DNA of 55,794 nucleotides. Origin: Vicinamibacterales bacterium. Its GTDB lineage: Bacteria > Acidobacteriota > Vicinamibacteria > Vicinamibacterales > UBA2999. Both the position numbers and the translations under genes were made by a program. The notes below the pieces were generated by a model. The model made no database searches. It was not told the origin of the DNA and was given only the letters and a program-made list of their open reading frames with translations. Within the stretch, counting starts at the first letter, position 1, and the number at the start of each line of letters is the position of its first letter. Shown piece by piece: positions 42,697 through 53,059 of the stretch. The stretch is from NCBI GenBank assembly GCA_030680175.1, contig JAUXWO010000112.1, forward strand, positions 1 to 55,794, read 5' to 3'.

Positions 42697-43563
42697 ATGG
42701 AACGCCGTCCCGCACTTGGCAAGGGCCTGAGCGCCCTGATTCCCGACGCCCCCGAGGCGCCCCCGCGCACGCCCGTCGACGTCGACATCGACCTGCTCGA
42801 GCCGAACGACTATCAGCCGCGTCTGCACATCGACGAGGCGCGCCTCGAGGAACTGGCCGCGTCCATCCGCGCCAACGGCGTCATCCAGCCCGTGGTCGTG
42901 CGCGCGATCGAGGGCAAGCGATTTCAGATCATCGCCGGCGAACGCCGCTGGCGCGCCGCCCAGCGCGCCGGCCTCCTCAAGGTCCCGGTCGTCGTCAAGA
43001 CGGTCCCGAAGGGGGGCGAGAAGCAGCTGCTCGAGTGGGCGCTCATCGAGAACCTGCAGCGCGAGGATCTGAACGCGATCGAAGAGGCGAAGGCGTATCA
43101 GCGCCTCGTTGACGAATTCAAGTTGACGCAGGACGCCATCGCGCAGCAGGTGGGCAAGGACCGGTCCTCGGTGGCCAACGTGCTGCGGCTCCTGAAGCTC
43201 TCGGTGGAGGTGCAGAACGACGTCGCCTCCGGCGCGCTGTCGATGGGGCATGCGCGGGCCCTGGTCGCCGTAGTGGACCATGCGACGCAGCGGCGCCTGG
43301 CGCGCGACGTCGTGGCGCGCGCCCTCTCGGTGCGCGAGGCGGAGGCGCTCGTCAAGCATGAGCTGGCGCCGAAGGCGCCCGTCACCCCACCGGCGCGCCC
43401 GACCAAGGATGCCGATACCCGCGCGGCCGAGGAGCAGCTGCACCTCGCCCTCGGCGCCCCCGTCGCCATCGTCCGCAAAGGCAAGGGCGGACACGTGGAG
43501 ATTGCCTTCAAGGACGAGGACGAGCTGCAGCGGATCTACGAGTACCTGACGGAAGCTCAGTAG
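42697..43563 (+). CDS. parB: Chromosome-partitioning protein ParB (Spo0J)
   Basis: A 288-residue CTP-dependent DNA clamp. It begins MERRPALGKGLSALIPD, the N-terminal ParA-stimulating region. The ParB/Srx CTPase core includes IDLLEPNDYQPRLHID, LEELAASIRANGVIQPVVVR and the CTP motif IIAGERRWRAAQRAGL (G-E-R-R-W). LIENLQREDLNAIEEA, the central HTH LTQDAIAQQVGKDRSSVANVLRLLKL and a C-terminal dimerisation part follow. It should bind the two parS-like sites at 39651 and 41731. The start follows a heptamer tract without a clear SD. Confidence 0.97.
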   Translation: MERRPALGKGLSALIPDAPEAPPRTPVDVDIDLLEPNDYQPRLHIDEARLEELAASIRANGVIQPVVVRAIEGKRFQIIAGERRWRAAQRAGLLKVPVVVKTVPKGGEKQLLEWALIENLQREDLNAIEEAKAYQRLVDEFKLTQDAIAQQVGKDRSSVANVLRLLKLSVEVQNDVASGALSMGHARALVAVVDHATQRRLARDVVARALSVREAEALVKHELAPKAPVTPPARPTKDADTRAAEEQLHLALGAPVAIVRKGKGGHVEIAFKDEDELQRIYEYLTEAQ

Positions 43564-43925
43564 GTGCCCAGGGTGCCCAGGGTGCCCAGGGTGCCCAGGG
43601 TGCCCGGGGTGCCCAGAGTGCCCGGGGTGCCCGGGGTGCCCAGGGTGCCCGGAGTGCCCGGGGTGCCCGGGGTGCCCGGGGTGCCCAGGGTGCCCGGGGT
43701 GCCCAGGGTGCCCGGAGTGCCCGGAGTGCCCGGGGTGCCCGGAGTGCGGGGGTCGGCCCAAAGGCGATCGGATCCCGAACATTCGACGAAACAAATGCCT
43801 GTCGCGCCCCGCATTGCGGCAGCGCACGCTGAGCACCTGGGGCACCTCGTGCACCTTGGGAACCCTGGGCCCCTTGGGCACCCCGGGCACCGTGAGCACC
43901 TTGAGCCCCCTGCGCCCCCTGCATC
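43563..43925. repeat. Large arm-core-arm element of 9-mers (GTGCCCAGG family)
   Basis: The left arm 43563-43745 contains about twenty near-perfect units of GTGCCCAGG/GTGCCCGGG. The core (43746-43835) is unique. The right arm 43836-43922 has about ten degraded inverse units (CCTGGGCAC, CTTGGGCAC, GTGAGCACC). This 425-base parB-atpF' spacer contains no other feature except a short AT-rich CCTGTGGTATAAATAATCG just before the atp genes, which may contain a promoter -10 element. Collagen-like open frames across it are an artefact of the repeat. Confidence 0.9.
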
Positions 43926-43988
43926 CTGTGGTATAAATAATCGTTTGACCGGGCCGCGTTTCGCGGCCCCATGCGGAGGCATTGCGCT

Positions 43989-44411
43989 GTGATCCCGGAC
44001 CTCTCGGTCCTCTGGGTAATTTTCTTCGTGCTGCTCTGCGTGTTCGTGCTGAACACGTTGATCTTCCAGCCGATCCTCCGGGTGACCGAGGCTCGTCAGG
44101 GAGCCGTGCAGGCGGCGAAGACGCTGGCCGAGACCGCGGCGCAGAAGGCCGCGAGCGCGTCGGCGGAGTACGACCACACGCTGAACGCGGCGCGCACCGA
44201 GGTCTATCGTCAGATGGACGACACGCGGCGCGCGGCGCTCGATCGGCGGACGGCGCTCATCGACGAGACGAAGCGCCAGGTGGAAACGGAAATCGCGGGC
44301 GCGACCACGCGGGTCGCGACCGAGGCCGCGGCGGCCCGTGACACGATCGACCGCGAGGCGGGCGCGATGGCCGGGGCCATCGTGGACCGCGTGCTGGGCC
44401 GCTCGGCGTAA
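43989..44411 (+). CDS. ATP synthase F0 subunit b' (second stalk subunit)
   Basis: A 140-residue protein with one N-terminal membrane helix (IPDLSVLWVIFFVLLCVFVLN) followed by a long Ala/Arg/Glu-rich amphipathic helix (ARQGAVQAAKTLAETAAQKA through VDRVLGR), the architecture of stalk subunit b. A GTG at 43989 has GCGGAGG ten bases upstream and is preferred to the ATG at 43971. Two non-identical b-type genes in tandem (this and the next) point to a b/b' heterodimeric peripheral stalk. No a or c subunit gene precedes it. Confidence 0.82.
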   Translation: MIPDLSVLWVIFFVLLCVFVLNTLIFQPILRVTEARQGAVQAAKTLAETAAQKAASASAEYDHTLNAARTEVYRQMDDTRRAALDRRTALIDETKRQVETEIAGATTRVATEAAAARDTIDREAGAMAGAIVDRVLGRSA

Positions 44412-44435
44412 GCCGGGGCTGACGAAACAAGGCGA

Positions 44436-45017
44436 ATGAGACACGTGCCCACCAGACGAACGGCGCTCGCTTGTGAATTAATTCGCAACCTCGTGCTTGT
44501 GCTCGCCGTCCTGCTCGTCGGCGGTGTCGCCCCCGCCTACGCGGCGGAAGGCATTGCCGGGTTCATGTGGCCCGTCGCCAACTTCGCCATCCTCGTGGGC
44601 ATCCTCTACTACTTCGGGCGCCGGCCGGTGAGCGAGTACCTCGCCGGCCGCCAGGCGCAGGTCCGCAAGGCCCTCGTCGAGGCCGCCGCCCTCAAGGCCA
44701 CGGCGACCACGCAACTCACCGAGATCGAGCGCCGCATGCAGGCGCTCCCCGGTGAACTCGACGCGCTTCGCGCGCGCGGCCGCGAGGAGATCGCCGCCGA
44801 GGACGAGCGCATCGCCGCGGCGGCGGCGACCGAGCGCGAACGGCTGCTCGAGCAGGCGCGCCGCGAGATCGATTTGCAGCTCCGGCTCGCCAAGCGCGAG
44901 CTCGTCGAGCACGCCGCCCACCTGTCGGTGCAGCTCGCGACCGAGCGCATCCAGAAGGACATCACCCCCGCGGATCAGGATCGCCTGGTTGACCGCTACC
45001 TCGATCAGGTGAAGTAG
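44436..45017 (+). CDS. atpF: ATP synthase F0 subunit b
   Basis: A 193-aa stalk subunit. The N-terminus ([21 protein letters not shown]) looks like a cleavable signal peptide, followed by the membrane helix [22 protein letters not shown] and a charged coiled coil ([40 protein letters not shown]). The protein holds F1 stationary against the a subunit. It is 24 bases from the b' gene and three from atpH, in a single operon. Secreted-leader b subunits are known in several non-proteobacterial phyla. Confidence 0.9.
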   Translation: MRHVPTRRTALACELIRNLVLVLAVLLVGGVAPAYAAEGIAGFMWPVANFAILVGILYYFGRRPVSEYLAGRQAQVRKALVEAAALKATATTQLTEIERRMQALPGELDALRARGREEIAAEDERIAAAAATERERLLEQARREIDLQLRLAKRELVEHAAHLSVQLATERIQKDITPADQDRLVDRYLDQVK

Positions 45018-45020
45018 CCC

Positions 45021-45560
45021 ATGTCCACGCGATCCTCAGCGACCCGTTACGCCCGCGCCCTGCTCGAGGTCGCGGCAAAGGAAGCCGACCCGGTGAAGGC
45101 GGGCGCCGACCTCTCGGCCTTTACGGCGCTCGTCGGCGGGCACGCCGATCTCCGCCGCGCCCTGACGTCGCCGTCCGTCCCGGCGTCCGGCAAGCGCGCC
45201 ATTGTGGAGGCGGTCGGCGCGAAGATCGAGATGGCCGCGCCGGTGGTGAAGCTGCTGTCGCTGCTGGCGACGCGGGACCGGCTGCACATCCTCGACGAGC
45301 TGGCGGCGGCGTACCGCGAGCGGCTTCAGGATCAGCAGCAGATGGTGCGCGCGGACGTGCACTCGGCCGCCCCGCTGGATGCGGCCCGGACGGCGGCCCT
45401 TCAGGCGCGGCTGGCGAGCGCGACCGGCCGGCGTGTCGTGCTCGAGACGCGCGTCGACCCGTCGCTCATCGGCGGGCTCGTCGCCCGCATCGGCAGCACG
45501 GTGTACGACGGAAGCGTCCGCACGCAACTCGAGAAGATGCGCGCGCGCCTCACCGAATAG
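45021..45560 (+). CDS. atpH: ATP synthase F1 subunit delta
   Basis: A 179-residue protein: [18 protein letters not shown] opens the N-terminal helical domain, and the C-terminal motif [35 protein letters not shown] is the classic delta/OSCP signature. It links the peripheral stalk to alpha subunits. Its stop (GAATAG) is formed by the first unit of a GCGAATA/GCGAACA heptamer tract that fills the spacer to atpA. Confidence 0.95.
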   Translation: MSTRSSATRYARALLEVAAKEADPVKAGADLSAFTALVGGHADLRRALTSPSVPASGKRAIVEAVGAKIEMAAPVVKLLSLLATRDRLHILDELAAAYRERLQDQQQMVRADVHSAAPLDAARTAALQARLASATGRRVVLETRVDPSLIGGLVARIGSTVYDGSVRTQLEKMRARLTE

Positions 45561-45596
45561 CGAACGGCAGCGAACAGCGAAGAGCGAACAGCGAAC
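45552..45596. repeat. GCGAACA heptamer tract between atpH and atpA
   Basis: Units GAATAGC, GAACGGC, GAACAGC, GAAGAGC and GAACAGC fill the 38-base spacer; the first provides the atpH stop and the last ends two bases before the atpA ATG. No SD-like GGAGG is present. Confidence 0.88.
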
Positions 45597-45598
45597 CC

Positions 45599-47125
<1,527 letters not shown>

Positions 47126-47128
<3 letters not shown>

Positions 47129-47151
47129 CGAACAGCGAATAGCGAACAGCA
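47126..47151. repeat. GCGAACA heptamer tract between atpA and atpG
   Basis: TAGCGAACAGCGAATAGCGA plus ACAGC: the atpA stop codon TAG is itself the first three bases of the tract and the atpG ATG begins immediately after it. No separate SD is visible. Confidence 0.88.
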
Positions 47152-48018
47152 ATGCCATCCCTCATCGATATTCGACGCCGCGTCCGCGCGGTGAAGTCGA
47201 CGCAGCAGATCACGAAGGCCATGAAGGCCGTCAGTGCGTCGAAGCTGCGCCGCGCGCAGGACCGCATCCTGGGGGCGCGGCCGTTTGCCGTGGACATGCT
47301 GCGCGTGCTGAACAGCGTGGCCGCGCGCGTGGACACCCACGCGCACCCGCTGCTCGAGGTCAAGCCCGACGGGCGCACGCTGCTCATCGTCGTGACGTCG
47401 GACAAGGGGCTGTGCGGCAGCTTCAACACGAACATCATCAAGGCGGCCGGCCAGTTCATCACCGAGCGGCCGGCGGACCCGGGCCACGCGATCGCGCTCG
47501 GGCTCGTGGGCCGCAAGGGGCGCGACTTCTTCCGGCGCCGCGGCTTCGATGTCCGGTACGAGGACGCGGGCCTCTTCACCAATCTGAAGTTCTCGCACGC
47601 GCAGGCGCTGGCCAAGACCGCGATCGAGGAGTTCACCGGTGGCGGCGTGAACGCCGTCTACGTCGTCTACAACGAGTTCAAGTCGGTGATGGCGCAGCGG
47701 GTGGTGGTCGAGAAGCTGCTGCCGATCCCGCGCCTCGAGATCGAATCGGCCGACAGCACCATGGCCGACTACCTGTACGAGCCGGCGCCCGAGGTGATTC
47801 TTGGCGACCTGCTGCCGCACCACGTGGAGATTCAGGTCTACCGCGCGATGCTCGAATCGGCGGCGGCCGAGCACGCGGCCCGCATGTCGGCGATGGACGC
47901 CGCCACGCGCAATGCGTCCGAGATGCTGGAAGACCTGACGCTCTACATGAACAAGGTGCGCCAGGCCGCCATCACGCGCGAGATCATCGAGATCGTCTCG
48001 GGAGCGCAGTCCGTGTAG
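47152..48018 (+). CDS. atpG: ATP synthase F1 subunit gamma
   Basis: A 288-residue central rotor subunit: MPSLIDIRRRVRAVKSTQQITKAMKAVSASKLRRAQ is the N-terminal helix, TSDKGLCGSFNTN the conserved Rossmann segment, and the C-terminal helix contains AARMSAMDAATRNASEMLEDLTLYMNKVRQAAITREIIEIV. It rotates inside the alpha/beta ring. It is followed by an arm-core-arm repeat spacer and then atpD. Confidence 0.97.
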   Translation: MPSLIDIRRRVRAVKSTQQITKAMKAVSASKLRRAQDRILGARPFAVDMLRVLNSVAARVDTHAHPLLEVKPDGRTLLIVVTSDKGLCGSFNTNIIKAAGQFITERPADPGHAIALGLVGRKGRDFFRRRGFDVRYEDAGLFTNLKFSHAQALAKTAIEEFTGGGVNAVYVVYNEFKSVMAQRVVVEKLLPIPRLEIESADSTMADYLYEPAPEVILGDLLPHHVEIQVYRAMLESAAAEHAARMSAMDAATRNASEMLEDLTLYMNKVRQAAITREIIEIVSGAQSV

Positions 48019-48027
48019 CAGAAGTTG

Positions 48028-49615
<1,588 letters not shown>

Positions 49616-49619
49616 GCTG

Positions 49620-50051
49620 ATGGCGCTTCCGACCACGCTCACGCTGGAGATCGTCACGCCCGATCGCGCGCTCGCCCATGGCGAGGTCGACGAGGTGCAG
49701 CTGCCGGGCGCCGAGGGCTACCTCGGCATCCTGCCGGGGCACACGCCGCTGCTCGTGTCGCTGCGCGTCGGCGAGATGTGGTACCGGCAGGGCACGGAGA
49801 TCCACTACCTGTTCGTGGCGTTCGGGTTCGCCGAGGTGCTGCCGGACCGCGTGATCATCCTCGCGCAGACGGCCGAGCGCGCCGAGGAGATCGACATCGA
49901 GCGGGCCGAGACCGCGCGGCTGCGCGCGGCGGAGGCGGAGAAGGGCGCCGCCCCGACCCAGGTGGACATGGACTTCGAACGCGCGCGCATCGCGATGATG
50001 AAGTCGCTCATCCGGCTGCAGGTGGCGGAGCGCGCGCGGATGCGCAGGTAA
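49620..50051 (+). CDS. atpC: ATP synthase F1 subunit epsilon
   Basis: A 143-residue protein with the N-terminal beta sandwich (TLTLEIVTPDRALAHGEVDEVQLPGAEGYLGILPGHTPLLVSL, FVAFGFAEVLPDRVIILAQTAERAEEID) and a two-helix C-terminal domain that can inhibit ATP hydrolysis. It is the last gene of the ATP synthase set. The GTG start of a polysaccharide exporter permease follows two bases after its TAA, an unusual junction. Confidence 0.95.
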   Translation: MALPTTLTLEIVTPDRALAHGEVDEVQLPGAEGYLGILPGHTPLLVSLRVGEMWYRQGTEIHYLFVAFGFAEVLPDRVIILAQTAERAEEIDIERAETARLRAAEAEKGAAPTQVDMDFERARIAMMKSLIRLQVAERARMRR

Positions 50052-50052
50052 A

Positions 50053-50847
50053 GTGCTCGCCCACCTCGCGCGCCTTGTCCGCTACCGCGGCCTCATCCAG
50101 ACGCTCGTCGTCCGCGACCTGAAGGCCCGGTATCGGGGGTCGGTGCTCGGGTTCTTCTGGTCGTTCTTCAACCCGCTGCTGCTCCTCCTCACCTACACCT
50201 TCGTCTTCACCATCGTGCTGCCCGGCATGCACCCCGACTCGGTGCAGCCGTATGCGCTGTTCTTCTTCTGCGGCATCCTGCCGTGGACGTGGTTCTCCGC
50301 GTCGTTGTCGGAGGCGGCCAATACGCTGATCGCCGGCGGCAACCTGATCAAGAAAGTCCTGTTTCCGGCCGAGGTGCTGCCCATCGTCGCCGTGCTGGCG
50401 AACATGGTGCACTTCTTCCTGGGCCTGCCGATCCTGGTGGCGTTCCTGATCTACTTCCAACGGCCGCTCGACCCGCTGGAGCTGCTCTGGTTCCCGGTGA
50501 TCGTCCTCGTGCAGCTCATCTTCACGACGGGCCTCGCGCTGCTGCTCTCGGCCCTGACGGTGCACTTCCGCGACATCAAGGACCTGCTGAGCAACCTGCT
50601 GACGCTGTGGTTCTTCTCGACGCCCATCATCTACTCGATGCAGATGGCGCCGGACTCGGTGCGGTGGTGGCTCAACCTGAACCCGATGGCGCACCTCGTG
50701 ATCTCGTACCAGGAAGTGCTCTTCTACGTCGGCCCGCACGGCCACTGGAAGTGGCTGATGGCGATGCTGGTGGCGTCGATCGGCACGTTCCTGGCCGGCT
50801 ACTTCGTCTTCGACCGCCTGCGCGACAGCTTCGCGGAAGAAGTGTGA
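50053..50847 (+). CDS. ABC-2 type polysaccharide export permease (Wzm-like)
   Basis: A 264-aa integral membrane protein with about six membrane helices (LGFFWSFFNPLLLLLTYTFVF, MVHFFLGLPILVAFLIYF, LIFTTGLALLLSALTVHFRD, MAMLVASIGTFLAGYFVFDRL). The N-terminal VRDLKARYRGSVLG and the central VHFRDIKDLLSNLLTLWFFSTPIIY are hallmarks of the Wzm/RfbA/KpsM family. These translocate undecaprenyl-linked O-antigen across the inner membrane. GTG 50053 is its probable start. Its ATPase partner is the next gene, separated by repeat R5. Confidence 0.92.
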   Translation: MLAHLARLVRYRGLIQTLVVRDLKARYRGSVLGFFWSFFNPLLLLLTYTFVFTIVLPGMHPDSVQPYALFFFCGILPWTWFSASLSEAANTLIAGGNLIKKVLFPAEVLPIVAVLANMVHFFLGLPILVAFLIYFQRPLDPLELLWFPVIVLVQLIFTTGLALLLSALTVHFRDIKDLLSNLLTLWFFSTPIIYSMQMAPDSVRWWLNLNPMAHLVISYQEVLFYVGPHGHWKWLMAMLVASIGTFLAGYFVFDRLRDSFAEEV

Positions 50848-50853
50848 TCATGG

Positions 50854-50960
50854 GGACGTACGGACAAACACGAAGGACACGAAGGACACGAAGGACACGA
50901 AGGGACGCACGAAATCACTCTCCTTCGTGTCCTTCGTGTCCTTCGTGTTTGTCCGTGACA
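50854..50960. repeat. Arm-core-arm repeat R5 (ACACGAAGG family)
   Basis: The longest arms of the family: four tandem ACACGAAGG units after GTACGGACAA, and CCTTCGTGT units in inverse up to TTTGTCCGTGAC. The core is only about 20 bases, so this copy is close to a perfect palindrome. It separates the wzm and wzt genes. Confidence 0.9.
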
Positions 50961-50970
50961 GTGAGATCCG

Positions 50971-52308
50971 ATGACTCCCGCGATTGACGTTCGTAACGTC
51001 TCGAAGGTCTACCGCCGGTATGCGCGGAAGAAGCAGTTCGCCACGCTGAAGTCGGCGCTGCTCAGCGGCAGCCTGATCTCCGACCTGCAGCCGGACGAGA
51101 CCTTCCCCGCCCTCCAGGGCGTGTCGTTCTCCGTCCCCAAGGGCTGCACCTACGGCGTCGTCGGGCGCAACGGGTCGGGCAAGTCGACGCTGCTCAAGTG
51201 CGTGGCGGGCATCACGCGGCCGAACTCCGGAAGCGTTGAGGTCGACGGCCGCATCTCGGCGCTCATCGAGCTCGGCGCCGGCTTCCACCCGGAGATCTCC
51301 GGCCGCGAGAACGTCTTCATCAACGGCATCATGCTCGGACTGACGAAGCGCGAGATCACGAAGCGCTTCGACGAGATCGTGGAGTTCGCCGAGCTCAAGG
51401 ACTTCATCGACGCGCCGGTCAAGACGTACTCGTCGGGCATGTACATGCGCCTCGGGTTCGCGGTCGCGGTCCATGTGGACCCCGAGGTGCTGCTGATCGA
51501 CGAGGTGCTGGCCGTCGGCGACCAGAGCTTCACGCTGAAGTGCCTCGACAAATTCGCGGAGTTCCGCCGGCGCAACAAGACGATCATGCTCGTCACGCAC
51601 TCGCTGGACCTCGTCGAGAAGTTCTGCGACCAGGCGCTGTGGCTCGACAAGGGCAAGAACCACGGCGAAGGCGAGCCGCGGCGCGTCGTGGCGCAGTATC
51701 TGATCGATGTGGGCAAGGCCGAGGAGCAGCTCCTGGCCCGCGAGGAGGCCGGGCGCGTGGCGCAGGCCGTGGCTGACGCGCCGGTCGAGGCGGAGCGGCC
51801 CGCCGATCCGGCCGATGGCGGAGACGCCCCGGCCGACATGTTCAAGGCCACGGAAGGGCGCTGGGGTACGCGCGAGATCGAGATCACCCACGCCGAGCTC
51901 GTCGGCGAGGACGGCGAGCCCGGCCACGTCTTCCAGAGTGGCGAGGCCGTGCGCGTGGTGATGAAGGTGCGCGCGCACCAGCCCTCGAACGACTTCGTCT
52001 TCGGGTTCGGGCTGTTCAACGCCGACGGCGTCTGCTGCTACGGCACGAACACGAACATCGAGAAGCTGGACCCCGAAAGCATCAGCGGCGAAGCCGAGGT
52101 CACGTTCCACATCGACCGGCTGGAGCTCGTCGAGGGCACCTATCGCCTCGACCTGGCGGTGCACAAGGTGGACGGCTACCCGTACGACTACCACCGCCAG
52201 CTGTACTCGTTCCGCGTGAAGTCGCGCACCCCGGACGTCGGCATCTACCGCCCGCCGCACCGCTGGGAGTTCAAGGGCGACGTGCGCTGGAAGCCGACCC
52301 GGTCCTGA
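50971..52308 (+). CDS. O-antigen/polysaccharide ABC exporter ATPase with C-terminal Wzt domain
   Basis: A 445-aa protein. The ATPase domain (residues 1-245) has Walker A VVGRNGSGKSTLLKCVAG, signature YSSGMYMRLGF, Walker B DPEVLLIDEVLAVGD and a late H-loop His (VTHSLD). After an Ala/Glu-rich linker, residues about 300-430 form a beta-sandwich (WGTREIEITHAELVGEDGEP, FVFGFGLFNADGVCCYGTNT, GTYRLDLAVHKVDGYPYDYH) typical of the Wzt C-terminal domain. That domain recognises the terminal modification of the exported glycan. With the preceding permease it forms a Wzm/Wzt-type exporter. Confidence 0.93.
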   Translation: MTPAIDVRNVSKVYRRYARKKQFATLKSALLSGSLISDLQPDETFPALQGVSFSVPKGCTYGVVGRNGSGKSTLLKCVAGITRPNSGSVEVDGRISALIELGAGFHPEISGRENVFINGIMLGLTKREITKRFDEIVEFAELKDFIDAPVKTYSSGMYMRLGFAVAVHVDPEVLLIDEVLAVGDQSFTLKCLDKFAEFRRRNKTIMLVTHSLDLVEKFCDQALWLDKGKNHGEGEPRRVVAQYLIDVGKAEEQLLAREEAGRVAQAVADAPVEAERPADPADGGDAPADMFKATEGRWGTREIEITHAELVGEDGEPGHVFQSGEAVRVVMKVRAHQPSNDFVFGFGLFNADGVCCYGTNTNIEKLDPESISGEAEVTFHIDRLELVEGTYRLDLAVHKVDGYPYDYHRQLYSFRVKSRTPDVGIYRPPHRWEFKGDVRWKPTRS

Positions 52309-52313
52309 CACTG

Positions 52314-52480
52314 ACACGGACAAACACGAAGGACACGAAGGCCACGAAGACGTCCTACTCTTAGATCAGTTCTCAGTTGTCAGTGGCCAGTTCAAGAGGT
52401 CGTCCTGGGGAAGAGGGGGCTTCAGCGTGCCCCCCGAAGAGTGACTTCGTGGCCTTCGTGTCCTTCGTGTTTGTACGTGA
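52314..52480. repeat. Arm-core-arm repeat R6 (ACACGAAGG family)
   Basis: The left arm ACGGACAAACACGAAGG begins five bases after the wzt stop; the right arm GGCCTTCGTGTCC-TTCGTGTTTGTACGTGA ends six bases before the rfaE2-like ATG. The ~85-base core itself contains a degenerate heptamer run (AGTTCTC, AGTTGTC, AGTGGCC), suggesting one repeat type growing inside another. Confidence 0.9.
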
Positions 52481-52485
52481 CGCCT

Positions 52486-52956
52486 ATGGTTCTGAGCCGC
52501 GCTGACGCGATCGACTGGGCCGCCGGGCTGCGGCGTGAGGGGCGGACGCTCGTCTTCACCAATGGCGTCTTCGACCTGCTCCATCCCGGGCACGTGCGGT
52601 ACCTGCAGGCGGCGCGCGCGCTTGGCGACGCGCTGATCGTGGCGGTGAACTCCGACCGGTCGGTGCGAGCACAGGGCAAGGGCCCGGACCGTCCCATCAA
52701 CCCCGACGCCGAACGCGCCGAGGTGCTGGCGGCCCTGGCGTGTGTCGACGCGGTGGTCATCTTCGACGAGGACACGCCGCTCGAGATCATCACGGCGATC
52801 CAGCCGGACGTCCTCGTGAAGGGGGCCGACTGGGGCACCGACGCCATCGTGGGCGCCGACGAGGTCCGCGCCCGCGGCGGCCGCGTGGAGCGCATCACGC
52901 TCGCCGAGGGGTATTCGACGACGGAGATCCTCAGACGCGTGCGCCAGACCCCCTGA
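52486..52956 (+). CDS. D-glycero-beta-D-manno-heptose 1-phosphate adenylyltransferase-like (RfaE2/HldE C-domain)
   Basis: A 156-residue cytidylyltransferase-fold enzyme. [22 protein letters not shown] holds the nucleotide-binding HxGH (HPGH), [20 protein letters not shown] the substrate loop, and [26 protein letters not shown] the family C-terminus. It lacks the ribokinase domain of full HldE, so heptose-7-phosphate kinase must come from another gene. ADP-heptose feeds the LPS inner core, fitting the neighbouring exporter. ATG 52486 is preferred because the upstream frame is repeat R6. Confidence 0.92.
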   Translation: MVLSRADAIDWAAGLRREGRTLVFTNGVFDLLHPGHVRYLQAARALGDALIVAVNSDRSVRAQGKGPDRPINPDAERAEVLAALACVDAVVIFDEDTPLEIITAIQPDVLVKGADWGTDAIVGADEVRARGGRVERITLAEGYSTTEILRRVRQTP

Positions 52957-52964
52957 GGCCGGCG

Positions 52965-53055
52965 CACCCTAGAGCACTCCGGCACTCCGGCACTTAGGCA
53001 CCCAAGGCACCCAAGGCACCCCGGCACCCAGGCACCCCGGCACTTAGGCACCCAG
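52965..53055. repeat. One-sided 9-mer tract (GGCACCCAA family)
   Basis: About nine units such as GGCACTCC, GGCACTTA, GGCACCCAA and GGCACCCC(G) lie between the rfaE2-like stop and the mfd start. There is no visible opposite arm. The unit is the complement-related partner of the GTGCCCAGG arm at 43563. Confidence 0.82.
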
Positions 53056-53059
53056 TAAC

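Noticed and set aside
43557-44444. Collagen-like open frames on both strands across the GTGCCCAGG tract (PRVPGVPGVPR; GHPGHPGHSG)
   Set aside because: The 9-base unit keeps all frames open and yields repeating tripeptides by chance; no start with ribosome site, no conserved domain, and the minus-strand versions run through parA/parB or the b' gene.
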